Origin: Phylloscopus collybita
Lineage: Eukaryota > Chordata > Aves > Passeriformes > Phylloscopidae
Reading direction: 5' to 3'
DNA: 64,000 bases
NCBI GenBank assembly: GCA_027886175.1
Contig: JAJNNQ010000137.1
Location: 4,716,001-4,780,000 of the forward strand
In this document: one piece after another, positions 25,703-38,080 of the stretch
Position numbering within the stretch: the first letter of the stretch is position 1
How the letters are laid out: every line of letters starts with the position of its first letter
Made by a program: the position numbers and the translations under genes
Notes under the pieces: model-generated
Databases searched by the model: none
What the model was told of the DNA's origin: nothing
The model's input: only the letters and a program-made list of their open reading frames with translations

Positions 25703-25738
25703 ATTTGCATAATGAAGGAGTATTCCTTCCTATTATGC
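25703..25738. promoter_or_regulatory. octamer motif inside an imperfect inverted repeat
   Basis: ATTTGCAT (25703-25710) is an exact POU/Oct octamer. Its last bases begin GCATAATGAAGGA, which pairs with TCCTTC-CT-ATTATGC ending near 25738 apart from a 2-nt bulge. A binding role is inferred from the motif only. Confidence 0.3.
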
Positions 25739-27365
25739 ACTGCTTTCTTCTTACACTGAAATTTCTTCACATCCAAAAAATGTAGAGACTAGAGTCACCA
25801 AGGTCTGAAGTTTGACAATGTGTTAAAGTATTTTTACTGCAGTAATTTAAAGTAGGCTGCACCAGTTGCTGCTTTTTCTGTCAACCAGAAGATTTTTCCA
25901 AAAGGAAAAAAATGCACCATGCCTCTTTTGCTGGCCTTTGTACAATTTCCCAACTGCTTTAGAAAAATAAAAACAGAAGGGAAGTCTAAGACAGTAACAG
26001 AGAAATGCACATTCTAAGGAAGAGATGACAAGGTATTTCAAATTTGCAAGAATACTCTTCTAACAAAGTAGCAAAACGGGACTGAGGAAAGGCAGGAGAC
26101 CATTAGCATGTCCACAGTGCCATGGAAATCCTTCCTGACACAGTGTCCCTTTTTGCCTTCTAGAGTTTATCCTGCTTAACACTGTTGGTGACTGTTCTGC
26201 TGTTAGTGATGAAGTTAATGGTTCTGGTATCATTAGTTAATCAGGAGAGATTCCCATTTTCAGATATCCATATTCATTCTCATAGAAGATTATTCTCAGG
26301 AGTTTTATAATGGTTTGTAGTCATCAGCCGATGGTAATTACGGAAGAAAAATATTTCAGATGAAAGAGAGATGGAGATTGAGTGGATTGAGCAAGGTCAC
26401 TGAAGTGATTTGGGGATTACTTTCCCAGTCCAATTCCCATCTCCCATCTCCCAAAACATATTCATCTGCAGGATGTATTCTTCCCTTGAAGACAGAAGGC
26501 ATAAATATTACTGCACAACTTTCCCTTTACTGTGGGAGTGTGGTAGTGTACTGCCACCCTCTGCTGGAATATACATGGACCAAGCAATTTCTCCACCTTC
26601 CCATATCTATTCAGAAAAAAACAGTGTGGATTGTATTGTATTTTCTTGTTCAATACAGGACAAACCTAAAGAATGTGGAAGGCCAATTTGAGATTAGGCT
26701 TAAAAAAAACCACCAGAATTTGTTTGTAATAAATTTTATTACAAAACTATTGTATTCTAAATACATATACAACTCCTACAGAGGAATTTGGTCAGGGAGC
26801 TTTGATGTTACTAGTTGCAGAGTTTTGGTCCTCTAGGGGTTCAACTTTATGATCATTGTGAATGCACTCAGACAAGCTTCGAGTTATGACTTTCTGTAAC
26901 ACTTTTAAACCCTTCTAGAGAACCCTTAAAATCAGAAAGAGACACAAGATCAGCTACAGTTCCTTCTTAGTATGAACCAAGGTCTATCTGGTATTACTCA
27001 GGTTATAAGCCAGAACTTCTTACTTTGTTACAGTGGAATCATTCTTTTGAGTTACAAAGGCAAACAAAGGGTGCATTGAGATGGGCAAGAGTAAATTATT
27101 TAAACAAGGTCAAGACATCAACAACTTTGCTCATATGTTTGCTCTAAAGAGGTACAGCAAGGCCATTTTCAAATGCAAGAGATGGAAGTGGGCATCTCCA
27201 TTTGTGCTTGCCCACTTTGGTGGTTTACATGCAGAAAAACACTGCTCAATCCTGTCCTAACTTCTCCAAAATATTCAACCCCAACACCAAGCAATTGCAA
27301 ACCACTAAATCACTCTGAAATCTTGCTTTTCTATCATCACTAATATGCAGGATGAGTTCAGCTTC

Positions 27366-27394
<29 letters not shown>
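27366..27394. repeat. A29 homopolymer
   Basis: 29 consecutive A with no AATAAA or retrocopy body just upstream. Confidence 0.9.
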
Positions 27395-27396
<2 letters not shown>

Positions 27397-28045
27397 AACT
27401 GAGCTATTAAGATTAAATTCTGACCATATGGGAGTTACATGAAGGTCTCAGCACAGGAATATTCCATCATGTTAATTGATTACTGCAATATGCTGCACAT
27501 GAGGGGAAGGAAGGCAAAAGAATGTTATGAAGATGCTCCAGCAGGTCCCGTCTTTGAGTAATGCAGATTACTGAGAATTTATTGCCAAAGAATTTACTGC
27601 TTTTATTCACATTTGGCTCTGATTTAAGGATCTGATCCAGACTCTTGAAACAAATGGTAGGCAAAACCTTGATTGTACTTGAGCTAGTGTCTTTACAAAA
27701 TGAAGTTAACTACTTAAAACAACACTTAGCTTATTTAGGACAATCAGATTTCTGCACCTGGCAGTCCATAGCTCTTGGACAGCTCTGACTAAAACAGTCC
27801 TGTGCTAGCATACTCCCATGACCACAGTCTGTGAATGACCACCTAAGGTTGTTTTACTGATAATATTGGTTAACTTGGAATTATATTAAGTAAACAAAAA
27901 TAGAAAACATTCGTTTGGGGTAATCACCTATCCATAAAGTGTTGTTCACATTCACCTCTAATTTATTTCAAATGCAGGTTGCATTCATTATTATTTCCAT
28001 CCAAAAATGCCTTCATTCTGTGTTTGAACCTTAGCTGTAGCCGTG

Positions 28046-28061
28046 AAAAAAAAAAAAAAAA
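28046..28061. repeat. A16 homopolymer
   Basis: Run of 16 A in unique sequence. Confidence 0.9.
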
Positions 28062-30937
28062 TTGCAACTGTAGTGCAAGCAAGGGGAAAAACCATGACAG
28101 TTTGGGAGGGAAAGCATAGCATAAGGAGAAAGTGGGGTTAATATTAAAGATCTGTATTTCAACATCTTCCATAATAATTTGGAATTTAAAATCAATTCAA
28201 ACTACTAACGTGAGAGAGCTTTCAATGAAATCATGGAGACTGGACTTATGAGGCATCTGTGCCATAAACTGAAGCCTAACTGCATTACTGTGGTCAAAGT
28301 GCTGAATTAAAGGGAGTCAGGAGGGGGACAAGGGAAGGGAGACAAGAGGTATCGCCTCTAAAACCTCTATAAATCTAACCTCCCTCTTTCCTGCTGACAT
28401 CATTAGATTCCTACTTTGCCACTGAATAGTCTCAGGTAGGGTTTTAGCATTTGACAAATGAAGGCAATTTGAGGATTTTATATTTGTGGATACATTGTAG
28501 GACTTACTGGGGGACTTAAAAGCATTTTTCTTGTGAATCAAATATTACCTTGGAAAATAACAATACTGGCAAATGAAACCAGTGAGGTGCCACTCAAGGC
28601 TACAGTCCTGCTTTAGTCATGTTGCTCTTTGAGAATCTAAAGCTTTTAATCATGCCAGGCTGACACCTTTTGGGTTAAAATTCATGGGCATTTACAGATA
28701 TTTTTTTAGCCACTGGAGAGTTCACCTACAACAGAGATTCTGTTGAAGTCATGGAAATTTTTGCATTATTTTTTGAATGCACCACAATGACTTCAAATTT
28801 CAAACATACCTGAGTTTATTTATGATAAAGTTAATGAAAATTTGACTTAATTTGCAATGATTTTGTGTCTTTTGTCCTTCTATATTTGGTCTGTGTGCTG
28901 TTTATTAGGACCTTATTCAGTATAAAACCAGAATATTTTGATTGCTTAATATCTTCATAGCAATAGCTTGTGTTGACTTTTGTATTAGTGTTCTAACCTT
29001 GAATAAATAATGAAATAAATGAATTCATACAGCTATGCTGTTTTCAGTATCCAGTCAAGGCCACTGTGGTCTTATCAGAGGATACAGGCAAACAATTAAC
29101 TGCTGAGAGATTCATTCAATAAGGCAATTCTTCATTTTTCAGATGAATTATCGAGTAAGTACCCATGAGATACCAGTCCAAACCATAAAACCAAGACCAT
29201 TAGAAACTAGTCTTGGGTTTTTTGTTTTTTTTTTTGTCCTAGGTTTCAGGAAAAACCTAAGGGCTGGCAGCAAATATCAAGGGTAATTTCTGTTTCCCCC
29301 TCTACATGTATGCAGTTACCTGTAACCATTGAGAAGATTTAGAAAGCAAGAGGGGAAATAATATATATAGCAGACAATTATAACCAAACAAAATCAGAAA
29401 ATGGCACCAACTACTTGCTACTGGAAATGACCACTGGGAAGATGTGCTTTACTTTCATGAGCATGTAAGTGTGATTTTACAGAGTGCACTGCATGAAAGC
29501 CTAAGCCTTTTGAATATTCCTTCAGCAGTAATATTCCTCCTGTTGACAAATCTTTTAAATACCTTAGGCAAGCATTACTTCATGCAAATCAGATTTTTCA
29601 GAGGTGCCATGTGAGAACACATACATCAGACCCAAATCCACTGGGATGCCAGGGATAAATGCATGTTACCAAATCATGGGAAGATCAGGACTGGTTTTAA
29701 GTAGCAGCCTTCCTGGAATGCAGATTCATTTCTCCATAACACCATTTCCCAGACAGATCTATTTCTGAATATCAAGTTTTCAGTTCATCCTAGTTTGTAT
29801 TTCTGAACCCATGACTGTCAGCCACATATTTGAAAAGCCATCTATTTCTCAGGCATTTAAACTAACCTGTTCATGGATATGCATGGCTTGTAAACCTCCT
29901 TCCATATACCAGTCTTAATGAGATTTTGCTCTTCAGCCTTCCAGTTATGGGCAAAACAATCTGGTTTTGTGACTCTGGTGTGTCTGCTTCGAATGTGAAA
30001 TAGGCTGGCACGTTTCTGTCTCTCACTTTTGTATCTGGGTGACAATTTACGTTATGCACAGAGAAGCACAGTTTAAAATCGATAATAAAAATACTTTAAT
30101 CTAACTTTTCTGGATTTCATTTATTTTCAGGTGTGTGTAAGGATAAAAAAATTCACTGAAGTGCCAGTCTAGAAAATAGAGATCTGGAAAAAAAGAAAAT
30201 CCCTATATAATTGTTAGCAGCAATTGTGCCCAAAGTAAATCCTATTTAATATGAGCAGAGGATGTATAGGTAATTTCCAGTTTAAGCAGGATGCCAAACA
30301 GTACAATAGATTTTATATTTCTCTCCAGGTGTTTAAATTGTTAATTAACCCAATTCAATTAGTTAAGTGAATTATAAAGGACTGTATCACGATAATGCTC
30401 AGCATTTAACCTTTACCTCTAGCTATGGATTATTAGCAGTATGAAAAGTCTTTTGAGCAGCCTGAGAACTCCTCCTCGGGCTCCCTGGGTTCTGGCTGTG
30501 GACATTCTGATGTGACTGCCTATGCTCCAGGGACTGCATGTGGCTGAGTGGCTGACACACTTGTGGCCAGCTGACCCGTGTAATCTGACCCTCTGCACAC
30601 TGCACTCTTGTAAAAAGAGGCAAATGCTCCTAAATCACCATCGGGATAGTTCAACAAGTTTTAATTTGCATTTACAAGAGGTGACAAATGCACTTAGGGT
30701 CAAATTCTGTGGAAGTTTATCAAAGAACCTTCATTTACTAGGAGCAGTACAAGAGCACTGGACCAGATGATTTCAAGAGGTTCCTCCCACCCTAATTTTT
30801 TCCCTGCAATACTAAGAATTATGTAATTGAGTGACTAAATTGAATCAGATTCTCAATCAGTAAACTCTGATAGCCAAAAGTAACCAGACTGTCTCAGCTG
30901 GACTTACCATCACTATGCTGATGTTAAAATGCATCTT

Positions 30938-31245
30938 AGAGTCATAGAATAAAAGTTGGAAAAGATCTCTAAGATCATCAAGCCCAACCTTTGAACAAAC
31001 ACCACCATGTCAACTAAACCACAGCACTAAGTGCCACGTTGAGTCATTTCTTGGACATTCCCAGGGAGACAGTGAATTCACCACTTCCCTGGGCAACCCT
31101 TTCCAGTGCTTGACCCTCCTTTCAGTGAGGAAGTTCTTCCTGATGTCCAACCTGAACCTCCCCTGGGGCAGCCTGAGGCCGTGTCCTCTTGTTGTACCAC
31201 TGGTGCTGCGTGGGGTTGTTGTGGAGGAGCTCTTACTTGAAAGGA
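30938..31245 (-). mobile_element. CR1 LINE, ORF2 end plus 3'UTR, antisense
   Basis: Left edge GAGTCATAGAATAAAAGTTGG is the reverse complement of the CR1 3' tip. It continues AAGATCATCAAGCCCAACCT, TTCCAGTGCTTGACCCTCC and GAAGTTCTTCCTGATGTCC. Translation of the minus strand (frame 31010-31282) gives [20 protein letters not shown] followed by PREVVNSLS, the last conserved block of CR1 ORF2. The 3' octamer repeat is reduced to about one unit. It has the same structure and orientation as the 58206-58500 copy. Confidence 0.93.
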
Positions 31246-31549
31246 AAGGGATTTCAGGCACCAATAAATAAGGTGCCAACACAAAGGGGTTGTATTGGAA
31301 TACCTGTAGCCCAGACTAGCTAACCTGTTATGTCCCTGAACTGCATGAAGCTTTTAGTGCTGCTGAAGAGTTTCTTAAAGCTTACCTGGAGCAAGAATAA
31401 ATTGTCAAGGAAGGAGATGTGGGAATGGGGATATTACAGAACTCACTGGTGAGGTAGTGGTTATAGCCCCAAGCTTTATAGGTTTAAATCTCCAGATTTG
31501 TTATTGGACTGTATCTGTTTTATAATAACATGATGATTTTTCTTCACAG

Positions 31550-31608
31550 ACTGGTGGTCTCAGACAGTTCAGAGCAAAATTCGGACTCTGTTTGTCTGAA
31601 CTATGAAG
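31550..31608 (+). CDS. weak candidate upstream exon of the putative 34-42 kb gene
   Basis: Acceptor: GATTTTTCTTCACAG ends at 31549. Donor: GAAG|GTTGAT at 31609, weak because position +3 is T. In the frame with one leading base the 59-nt exon is open: LVVSDSSEQNSDSVCLNYE, with one base left over. That phase fits the exon at 34032 exactly (G + GT). The peptide is Ser/Asp/Glu-rich and unlike the helical peptide downstream. Because the donor is poor and short exons are easily open by chance, I list it only as an optional extension. Confidence 0.1.
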
Positions 31609-32426
31609 GTTGATTCAAACCCAGGAATTTTCTGATCAGACAGACTGAGAAGCCTAAAACAGACAACCTAGAAGTCAGATGACTCAGAGGCCTTAGTCCT
31701 GGACCACTTAGTCCTGGTCCTTATCTCATAATCCTTGAAAATTACAAGCACACATGCCCTACAAAGTTAAACCAAATTAAAATGATTTTGTTATTGATTT
31801 AAAAGATTCTAAAACCTCAGAATCAGATGCAGAACACTTACAGAGTGTGTCACAAATTGAATTCATTCTTTTCAAAGAAAGGTTTCCATTCAGGAAAAGA
31901 AAATCAATTTTTTGAATGTAGTAGGCAGACAGATCAATTTATTGTAGAGTTGCTGTTCAAGGAATCCTCAGAGTGTCATATTATCCAGGTTTAAAACAAA
32001 ATTGATCTAATTTGATTTTTTTAAATATGTAAATTATGCTCTCATCTGATTTCTGGTGTGAGTCAGTCAAAGACTGGGACTGTACCACAAGAATCAGTTC
32101 ACAGTTGGTTTGTGGGGGTTTTATTTATCTTGGCTTAACCTTCATTATAGTGGTATTGAAGAGCCCTTTTGAGAGCCTGGCTCTGTGTGGGCAGGCAAGG
32201 AATGGGATGGACCCTGCAGGAGTTGAAAGGGCACAGCAGACAGACAGGAGGCAAATGGGAAAGACAAGAAATGGATACACATGAAGTGAACAGCCAGTGG
32301 GGGAGGAAAGAGGACTTTTGGTTCATGGCTCACTTAATTAATAAAGAAAACAACTCATAGGCACCACACCAGAAAATTTAATTTTGGGAGATTTTCAAGC
32401 CACAACAATGCATATCCAAACATAAA

Positions 32427-32470
32427 TATATATATATATATATAAAAAAAAAAAAAAAAAAAAAAAAAAA
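32427..32470. repeat. (TA)n followed by A27
   Basis: TATATATA tract to 32444, continuing as 27 consecutive A to 32470. Confidence 0.9.
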
Positions 32471-33002
32471 CCCACCAGTCTAAAAAATACATGCCAGTAA
32501 TTCTGAGGTTAATATTACCTTTTCAGTAATAAAATCCTTGGTAGTTTCACCCTTGCTTTTAGCATGCTCAGCTTGGATCACTTTAACACAAACAGCAGAA
32601 TGCCAAGCATTTGTGATGCTTTCTACATCTTACTTTGCCTGCATTTTGGGACTTCCTATCACCAGTGTTTAGCTGAGGATTTTCATGGACTGCATATTCA
32701 AGTAGAATTATGCTTTCCCTGTCCTGAATCAGAAACCTAAAGCTTATGACTGGGGCAGCCCAAGAGTCTCTACATCACTGTCAAACTTCTTTCTCATATG
32801 ATCAGAAGCTGGAGAGCAGGTACAAGGCTACTTTGTATCTAGATTAAGGAACGGAAATTCTCTGCTTTTAATATTTCATATTGACTGAACAACAGCGATT
32901 TTTCTGTGTTGCACATATCCAAATGCTACTCAATCCCTACGTTCTCCTAAGTAGCCATTGGCTCAGGAATCAAAACTTCATTTCTCAAGTGAGATAAAGC
33001 CA

Positions 33003-33148
33003 TCCCTTGAAACCATCAAGGCCAGGTTGTGCTGTGGGCTCTGAGCAACCTGATCCAGTTGAAGGTGTGCCCTGCTCATTGCAAAGTTGTTGGAGCAGAT
33101 GAATTTTAATAGTCCTTTCCCACCCAAACCATTCTGTGATTCTGTATC
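33003..33148 (+). mobile_element. CR1 LINE, 3' end fragment
   Basis: ATCAAGGCCAGGTTGTGCTG, GGGCTCTGAGCAACCTGATC, TAGTCCTTTCCCACCCAAAC and CATTCTGTGATTCTGTAT. Complete 3' tip with two octamer units; 5' truncated just before the end of ORF2. Confidence 0.92.
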
Positions 33149-34031
33149 ATCATTTTCTTCAACAAAGCTCCTCATCAGTAACCATAGAGTAGCAGTACCT
33201 ACATCTCAGTACATCAATACTTTTCTTTCCTTGAAGCTTTGATGGGCAAGGCCTGTGTAGGACCTGGGTTATGGCTATCATCCTGTCTAGCTACATTTTT
33301 CTTTGAAAGAAATAAAATTCTGTCCAGTCATTTCATGACACCTTTTGAGTTTCATGGTGTTGGTAGTATGATGAGGTTTTGCTTTCTAAACCTAGAGTAG
33401 ATACCTCAAGTGAGTATTAATAGACTGCCTAATATTTTTATCTCATTCACATAAAAGCTGGACTTTGAGCATGAAAATAACTTTTTGAAGTTGAAGGGAA
33501 TTTGCCTGTGACATCCTACATATACTTTAGCCCAAAGTGCATTATTGGGGCACTTAATGATTTTTGTCCTGACCATTTTAATGCCCATCCTAGCATCAAT
33601 CATGCATGAAATTCCTTTACTGACACACTTATGTGGATAATCTGGCATTTAACTCCTGTCTTTACTGAGTCAGGTGCATTTTGCTTTCATCTTTATTCTA
33701 AGTCAATACGGTATTTGCTGATTACCTTTATCAATCTCCCTGTGCTAAATCTGTGTATATTCACTGAACAAACTGCACTATAAACAACCTGTTTGGTATG
33801 TTGATAAGAACTGGATCCTTGTAATCCAAAATTGTTATTACTTCAGGGCCCAAAAGTGTAATTTAAGATCAAAGCTTGAATTGCTATCATAAATGCAATA
33901 CAAAAAAAAAAAAAAAACAAAACCTGAATGATTTTCAGATAAATAAATTCAGGCTAAATAAATGCAAATCTATAACAATTTTGTTCACATAATTTAGTGT
34001 ATTTAATTTAATTTTGTATTTTCTTTGTTAG
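33149..34031. other. unique non-coding sequence before the first well-supported candidate exon
   Basis: No element is recognised apart from an A16 run at 33902-33917. If the exon model is right this is intron. Confidence 0.4.
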
Positions 34032-34074
34032 GTCTACAAACAGAAAGAGCTCAAGGTGTTAATCAGCTCAACAG
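34032..34074 (+). CDS. candidate coding exon A of an unrecognised gene
   Basis: Bounded by a pyrimidine-rich acceptor (TTGTATTTTCTTTGTTAG, ending 34031) and a near-consensus donor, ACAG|GTGAGA. Read with two leading bases it is open and encodes LQTERAQGVNQLN, leaving AG in the last codon. That remainder joins the next candidate exon to give Arg and keep the frame. I do not recognise the family. The peptide is polar and fits a coiled-coil or linker. Evidence is limited to splice signals and frame continuity. A 43-nt exon could arise by chance, so confidence rests on the whole chain. Confidence 0.25.
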
Positions 34075-34150
34075 GTGAGAGCCAAGTTTTCCCCAGTTCA
34101 GAATTTTACAAGAATCACTAAATTTTTCTACTGTATATAATAGTAAAATA

Positions 34151-34198
34151 TAACAAAACATAACATAATATAACATAGCATAACATAGCATAACATAA
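34151..34198. repeat. (TAACA)/(CATAACATAG) short tandem repeat
   Basis: Degenerate pentamer/decamer repeat of TAACA and TAACATAGCA. The minus-strand frame across it (MLCYAMLYYVMFCY) is a translated repeat. Confidence 0.85.
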
Positions 34199-34829
34199 TT
34201 TATATATATTCTAACTTCTAAAATCTTGTTTGTTACAATTTCACGTTCTTTTCTGTGTGTTTTATTTCCCTTTAGATAATTTTCATAGTTCATGTCCCTT
34301 ACTTCCCATATCTTTAATACCCATTGTTTTACTTGTTTTAGGTTAAAAAAAAATGTAAATACGTGCACAAGAAAGAGGAGGATCAACAACAAAATATCTT
34401 TAGGTGTTAAGGAAAAAAAAAAAAGGAAAAAAAAGTCCTACAATTTGATATAAATTGCAATGCTGATAAACAATAAAATAAACATGATGGACCAGCTCTA
34501 TAAACAGCCCCAGTATATTGATCAGTGTTTTGAATATAATTTCTGTATTCTCTTGTTTTTGCTTAAATATATACTGATGCAGGCAACAAAGTCATGCATG
34601 CAACCTTAGTATAGTCTACCTATGATCATGCAAACTTATCAACAGAATTTAATAAATAACTGAAATGGAATTGTGGACTCCCAAACATGGTTAAATTTTA
34701 CTTTTTCTTTCTGTAATAAAGCCTTAATTATGTTTACAAGGGCTGAAGAGCTAGAAGAAAAGTGATGGCTAGTATAAATATTTGCTTGACCATCATTTGG
34801 TAAATGCTTTTTTTTTCTTCTTTCCTTAG

Positions 34830-34865
34830 ATATTCAGCTCTTTTCAACAGAATAACAAGGAGTAG
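34830..34865 (+). CDS. candidate coding exon B of an unrecognised gene
   Basis: This 36-nt exon has the best splice sites in the window: a long pyrimidine tract (CTTTTTTTTTCTTCTTTCCTTAG, about 34807-34829) and a perfect donor, TAG|GTAAGT. Only one of its three frames is open, the one with a single leading base: YSALFNRITRS, with an AG remainder. This is exactly the phase left by exon A and required by exon D. The length is a multiple of three, so skipping it would keep the frame. The peptide looks like part of an amphipathic helix. No family is recognised. Confidence 0.28.
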   Translation: MFSSFQQNNKE

Positions 34866-37800
34866 GTAAGTTACAATGATGAATTATTCTTTCCAGTTTC
34901 ATGTTCTATTTAAAGCTTTTTCATTCATTAGAGCTTTTAATTTGTCTTGGGTTTGCTAGTTTTCACGCTCCCATGTATTTTTTACGAAATAATTTATTAC
35001 AATCTATATTTCTTTCTTTTCAAAATTATAATCCAATTACTTTCTCAGTAAACAAGTATTCCTCCTTTTTATGTGAAATGAGCTACCAGCCAAAGCAGTT
35101 TCTGATTAGACAAGCTAATTTTGAAAGAACAGATAGAAAGGAGCAATGAACTGGATAAAAATAATAATGGAGCATACCTTGTTAGATAACAAATGGAACA
35201 GACTTTGGAGACAATTAATGCACGAGATACTTAATGCTGAGGTATGTTAAACAAATTTTGTCTTATTTATTTGCTGCTATAAATCATAGCTAGTTTCCTT
35301 AAATAACATGCTCTAACCACCCAGGGTACATCATATTTCTATAAATATGTGCTGTATTCTTTACTGGAAATCCCAGCACCCTTTGTAGGAGGGTGTGTAT
35401 GTATTTGTATACACAGAGATATAAATAAAGACAGATCAATCAATTGATCCAGTAAGGGAAACTGGTCTAACAATATTTGGGATTATTTTTTGCTGGGAAA
35501 TACTTGGTAATTTCATCCAATGGATAAATATTATTTCTTTTACTTTAGTTTTCTAAATGAGTTACAGACTGAGTGGTCATTACTTGCTGGGGTTGATTCT
35601 GTTTCAAGTCTTGTGCTAAAGCAGCACTTTTTATTGGGTTTGTTGTGAAGAGAGGTGTGTCAGGCCTTGTTCCTCAATTTCCTCCACTTGGATCAACCCT
35701 TGATTCAGACTTCTTGAGTCTGAGGAGCAGCTCTTTGCAGCCCAGCTGGAATAGCATAAGGACGAGATCACTTTTAAATATGAGAAAACATCTTCCCTCA
35801 CTGGCATTGCATCCAACTCAAGTTTAAGAGCCATCAAAAAGACTTCCATTTTAAATCTGTACTATTAAAGATATTGGTAGCAAAAGGAAGGTAGCAAAAA
35901 CCACCAGTACCATGAACAGTCAATCTTTAGCCTTGAAGAAGGGAAGGGAAGCATTAGTCTTTAACTCTTTCTGCAATCTCTGTAGTTACCCACATGACAC
36001 AGATTAAACTGTTCTCCTGTGCTCTTATAACTTCTATGAAAAAAGTCCTTCTACTTCTGTTTGTGCTGCAAACTTCAGTTTTACCTAATGCTTTAATAAT
36101 AAAAACTTCAGTGGAGTTTCTGGAGAAATAAAACCAATCCTCCTAAATGTGTGGATGGCTCTTATTACAAAAGTATTAATCCATTCCATCTGTGTTTTCT
36201 GCTTCCTGCTTTTATTTTTCAGCACTAATCACATGGATGGTAATATTTCTTGGCAAATGGTAACCTATCTGTAAGCACTGCATATACTGATTTTTTTTTT
36301 TTTTTTTACTGTCTTCTGGATACTTCCCCTTATTAACTTTCTTTCAGAGATTATGCTGCCAAATCCCTCTTGTCTCTCCTGTCTGTATATGGAAATCATC
36401 TCTAGCTGCCTTCTCTCCCTTGCTCACACAAATTGCACCTTCATACTGATCCAGTAAAATAACTTCATAGTTTCAACATCCTACTTTACTTATGAATCCT
36501 TGCCTAATTCTGTGTCATTTCTCATCTCCTCCATTCTCAGCTTTCCAATAAGGGTCTTTGACTTCCTCTTGAGAGTTTCTACCTTGAAAGAAAGTCCTTT
36601 CCAAGATCATTACCTTTCAGGCCTTGTGATTTCTCTTAGAGTACCCACTCCTATCCTGTGACTATCCAATTTACCAATGGAGATTATTTTTATATAGATT
36701 AGAGCCCTTCTGTATTTCAGAAGTCCTTAAAGTGTCAGAGAACCACTCTGCCAGAGAACACACAAATGCATTTACAACTGAGCAACACGTGTTAATAAAT
36801 ATGACCAAATCTAACTCGGCCTGGCTGTTCCCTCTGATTATGTATGTATTCTGTTAAGAACAGAAGTTAAAGATTAAAGAGTCATCTAGGTTAGTGGAAA
36901 GGTGGGTTACAGTCAAGACAGTCTGCATGTCTTATTTTTACGTTGTATTTTCATTTCTCATGGGATCTGTTGCCACAAAAAGACTTTTGCCTTCTCATGT
37001 CTCAATCAGATCCTCCAGGCGCTTCATACTCCAGTCAAATGTGATAAAATTTAGTAACTGCTCTAATGTGGGCTTCTATTTGGATATTATTTTTTTTTTT
37101 CTGGCCAGATGTAGGCCAGGGTTTGGTTCTGCTGCAGAGCAAAAGATTTAGCACAGAGGCAGGTTGTGCTTTAAGATTCATCTGCCTTAGGATGCACAAT
37201 GAAGGGATAGAGAGAAGCCTGGAGCACAGATTGAATCTCTCACATGGAAACACAAAGGCTGATGTGTTGGCATTTTAGCCTGAATGAGGTGGAGAGACAA
37301 GGGTGGAAAGATGCCTGAATGCAGGAACCGTGGTGATGGGAGGGCAAGAACCCTTCTGAGGAGGAGAAAAAGTGATGGAGGCAGAGTGTTGCAGGAACCA
37401 GCAGTGATTTCAAACACTTACTGTATCAAAGTTCCTCCAGCATGGTCCTGTGACAAGGCCTGGGGACCAGGGAGCTCTCTGAGGAATGATGGTGAATGAT
37501 CCAGCTAGGAAACAATGAAGATTTCATGGCTTGCCTGTATTTCATTAAAAAGTTGAGTAAAATTAGCTCATTTCCAGGGAAATTTGTCTGTAGCATTTTC
37601 TGTAGGAAGAAAAACATCCTGTTGACTGTTTTGACCATCCTAATTTTCAGATCTCATTCTATTTCTCTCAGCTCCTTGAGTTGCAGGAATTGTCATTTTC
37701 TCATTGCCTCAACACTGGCTGGAGGTCATAGATTACAGCACAGAGGCCTAGAAATCGAGAGATTTAGGATGGTTTTGTTTCCTATCTAATTAATGAATCC

Positions 37801-38080
37801 CCTAACTAATGCTGCCAGAAATTGAGACCGTCACATGACTGATCAGTCCTGAAAAATTGCAACATTTCAGATGTTTCAATATACTTTTTGGTACTGCTGG
37901 CATAGAAATATACCATAGCAAAATGTTAAATTGCTAAGTGTGAATAAGATATATCCATGCACAGTAAAATCACAAGGGCTGACACTGTTCTCCTCTCTTT
38001 TGTGGCAAAGCTGATTTAAATTTAAGTTTAGTTCACACTTTTTAATTTATTTCTCCTTTTAATTTCCTCTTTTAATATAG
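34866..38080. other. presumed intron / unique sequence
   Basis: Holds a T17 run at 36291-36307 and no recognisable transposon. A 35-codon open stretch at 35137-35241 ends at a good donor (GAG|GTATGT) and reads protein-like (MEHTLLDNKWNRLWRQ...). It lacks a pyrimidine-rich acceptor and its phase does not fit exons B and D. I found no insert that would extend the B-D join. Confidence 0.4.
36291..36307. repeat. T17 homopolymer
   Basis: Run of 17 T. Confidence 0.9.

Larger units (their letters stand above)
21633..30937. other. 9.3 kb of unique sequence almost free of recognisable repeats
   Basis: Apart from A tracts (27366-27394, 28046-28061) I recognise no transposon. The longest frame is 158 codons (26360-26836, +), with no family features and a second frame overlapping it. 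Acceptor/donor pairs that could bound very short exons exist (for example TTTTTTTGTCCTAG at 29242 with a donor at 29283) but are too weak alone. The low repeat density relative to the flanks is itself notable. Confidence 0.45.
31246..33002. other. unique sequence with a weak candidate exon and a TA/A repeat
   Basis: No transposon is recognised. It contains the weak candidate exon at 31550-31608 and a (TA)n-A27 tract at 32427-32470. Confidence 0.45.

Noticed and set aside
26360..26836. 158-codon open frame on the + strand
   Set aside because: The composition is not protein-like, a second frame overlaps it, and no supporting signals were found.
29243..29282. 40-nt exon-like segment after a strong pyrimidine tract, in phase with 31550-31608
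   Set aside because: The donor is weak, it would attach only to the weakest exon, and extending the chain this way becomes arbitrary.
34063..34392. 109-codon minus-strand frame
   Set aside because: It runs through the TAACA tandem repeat and a T/A-rich stretch; the peptide is a translated repeat.
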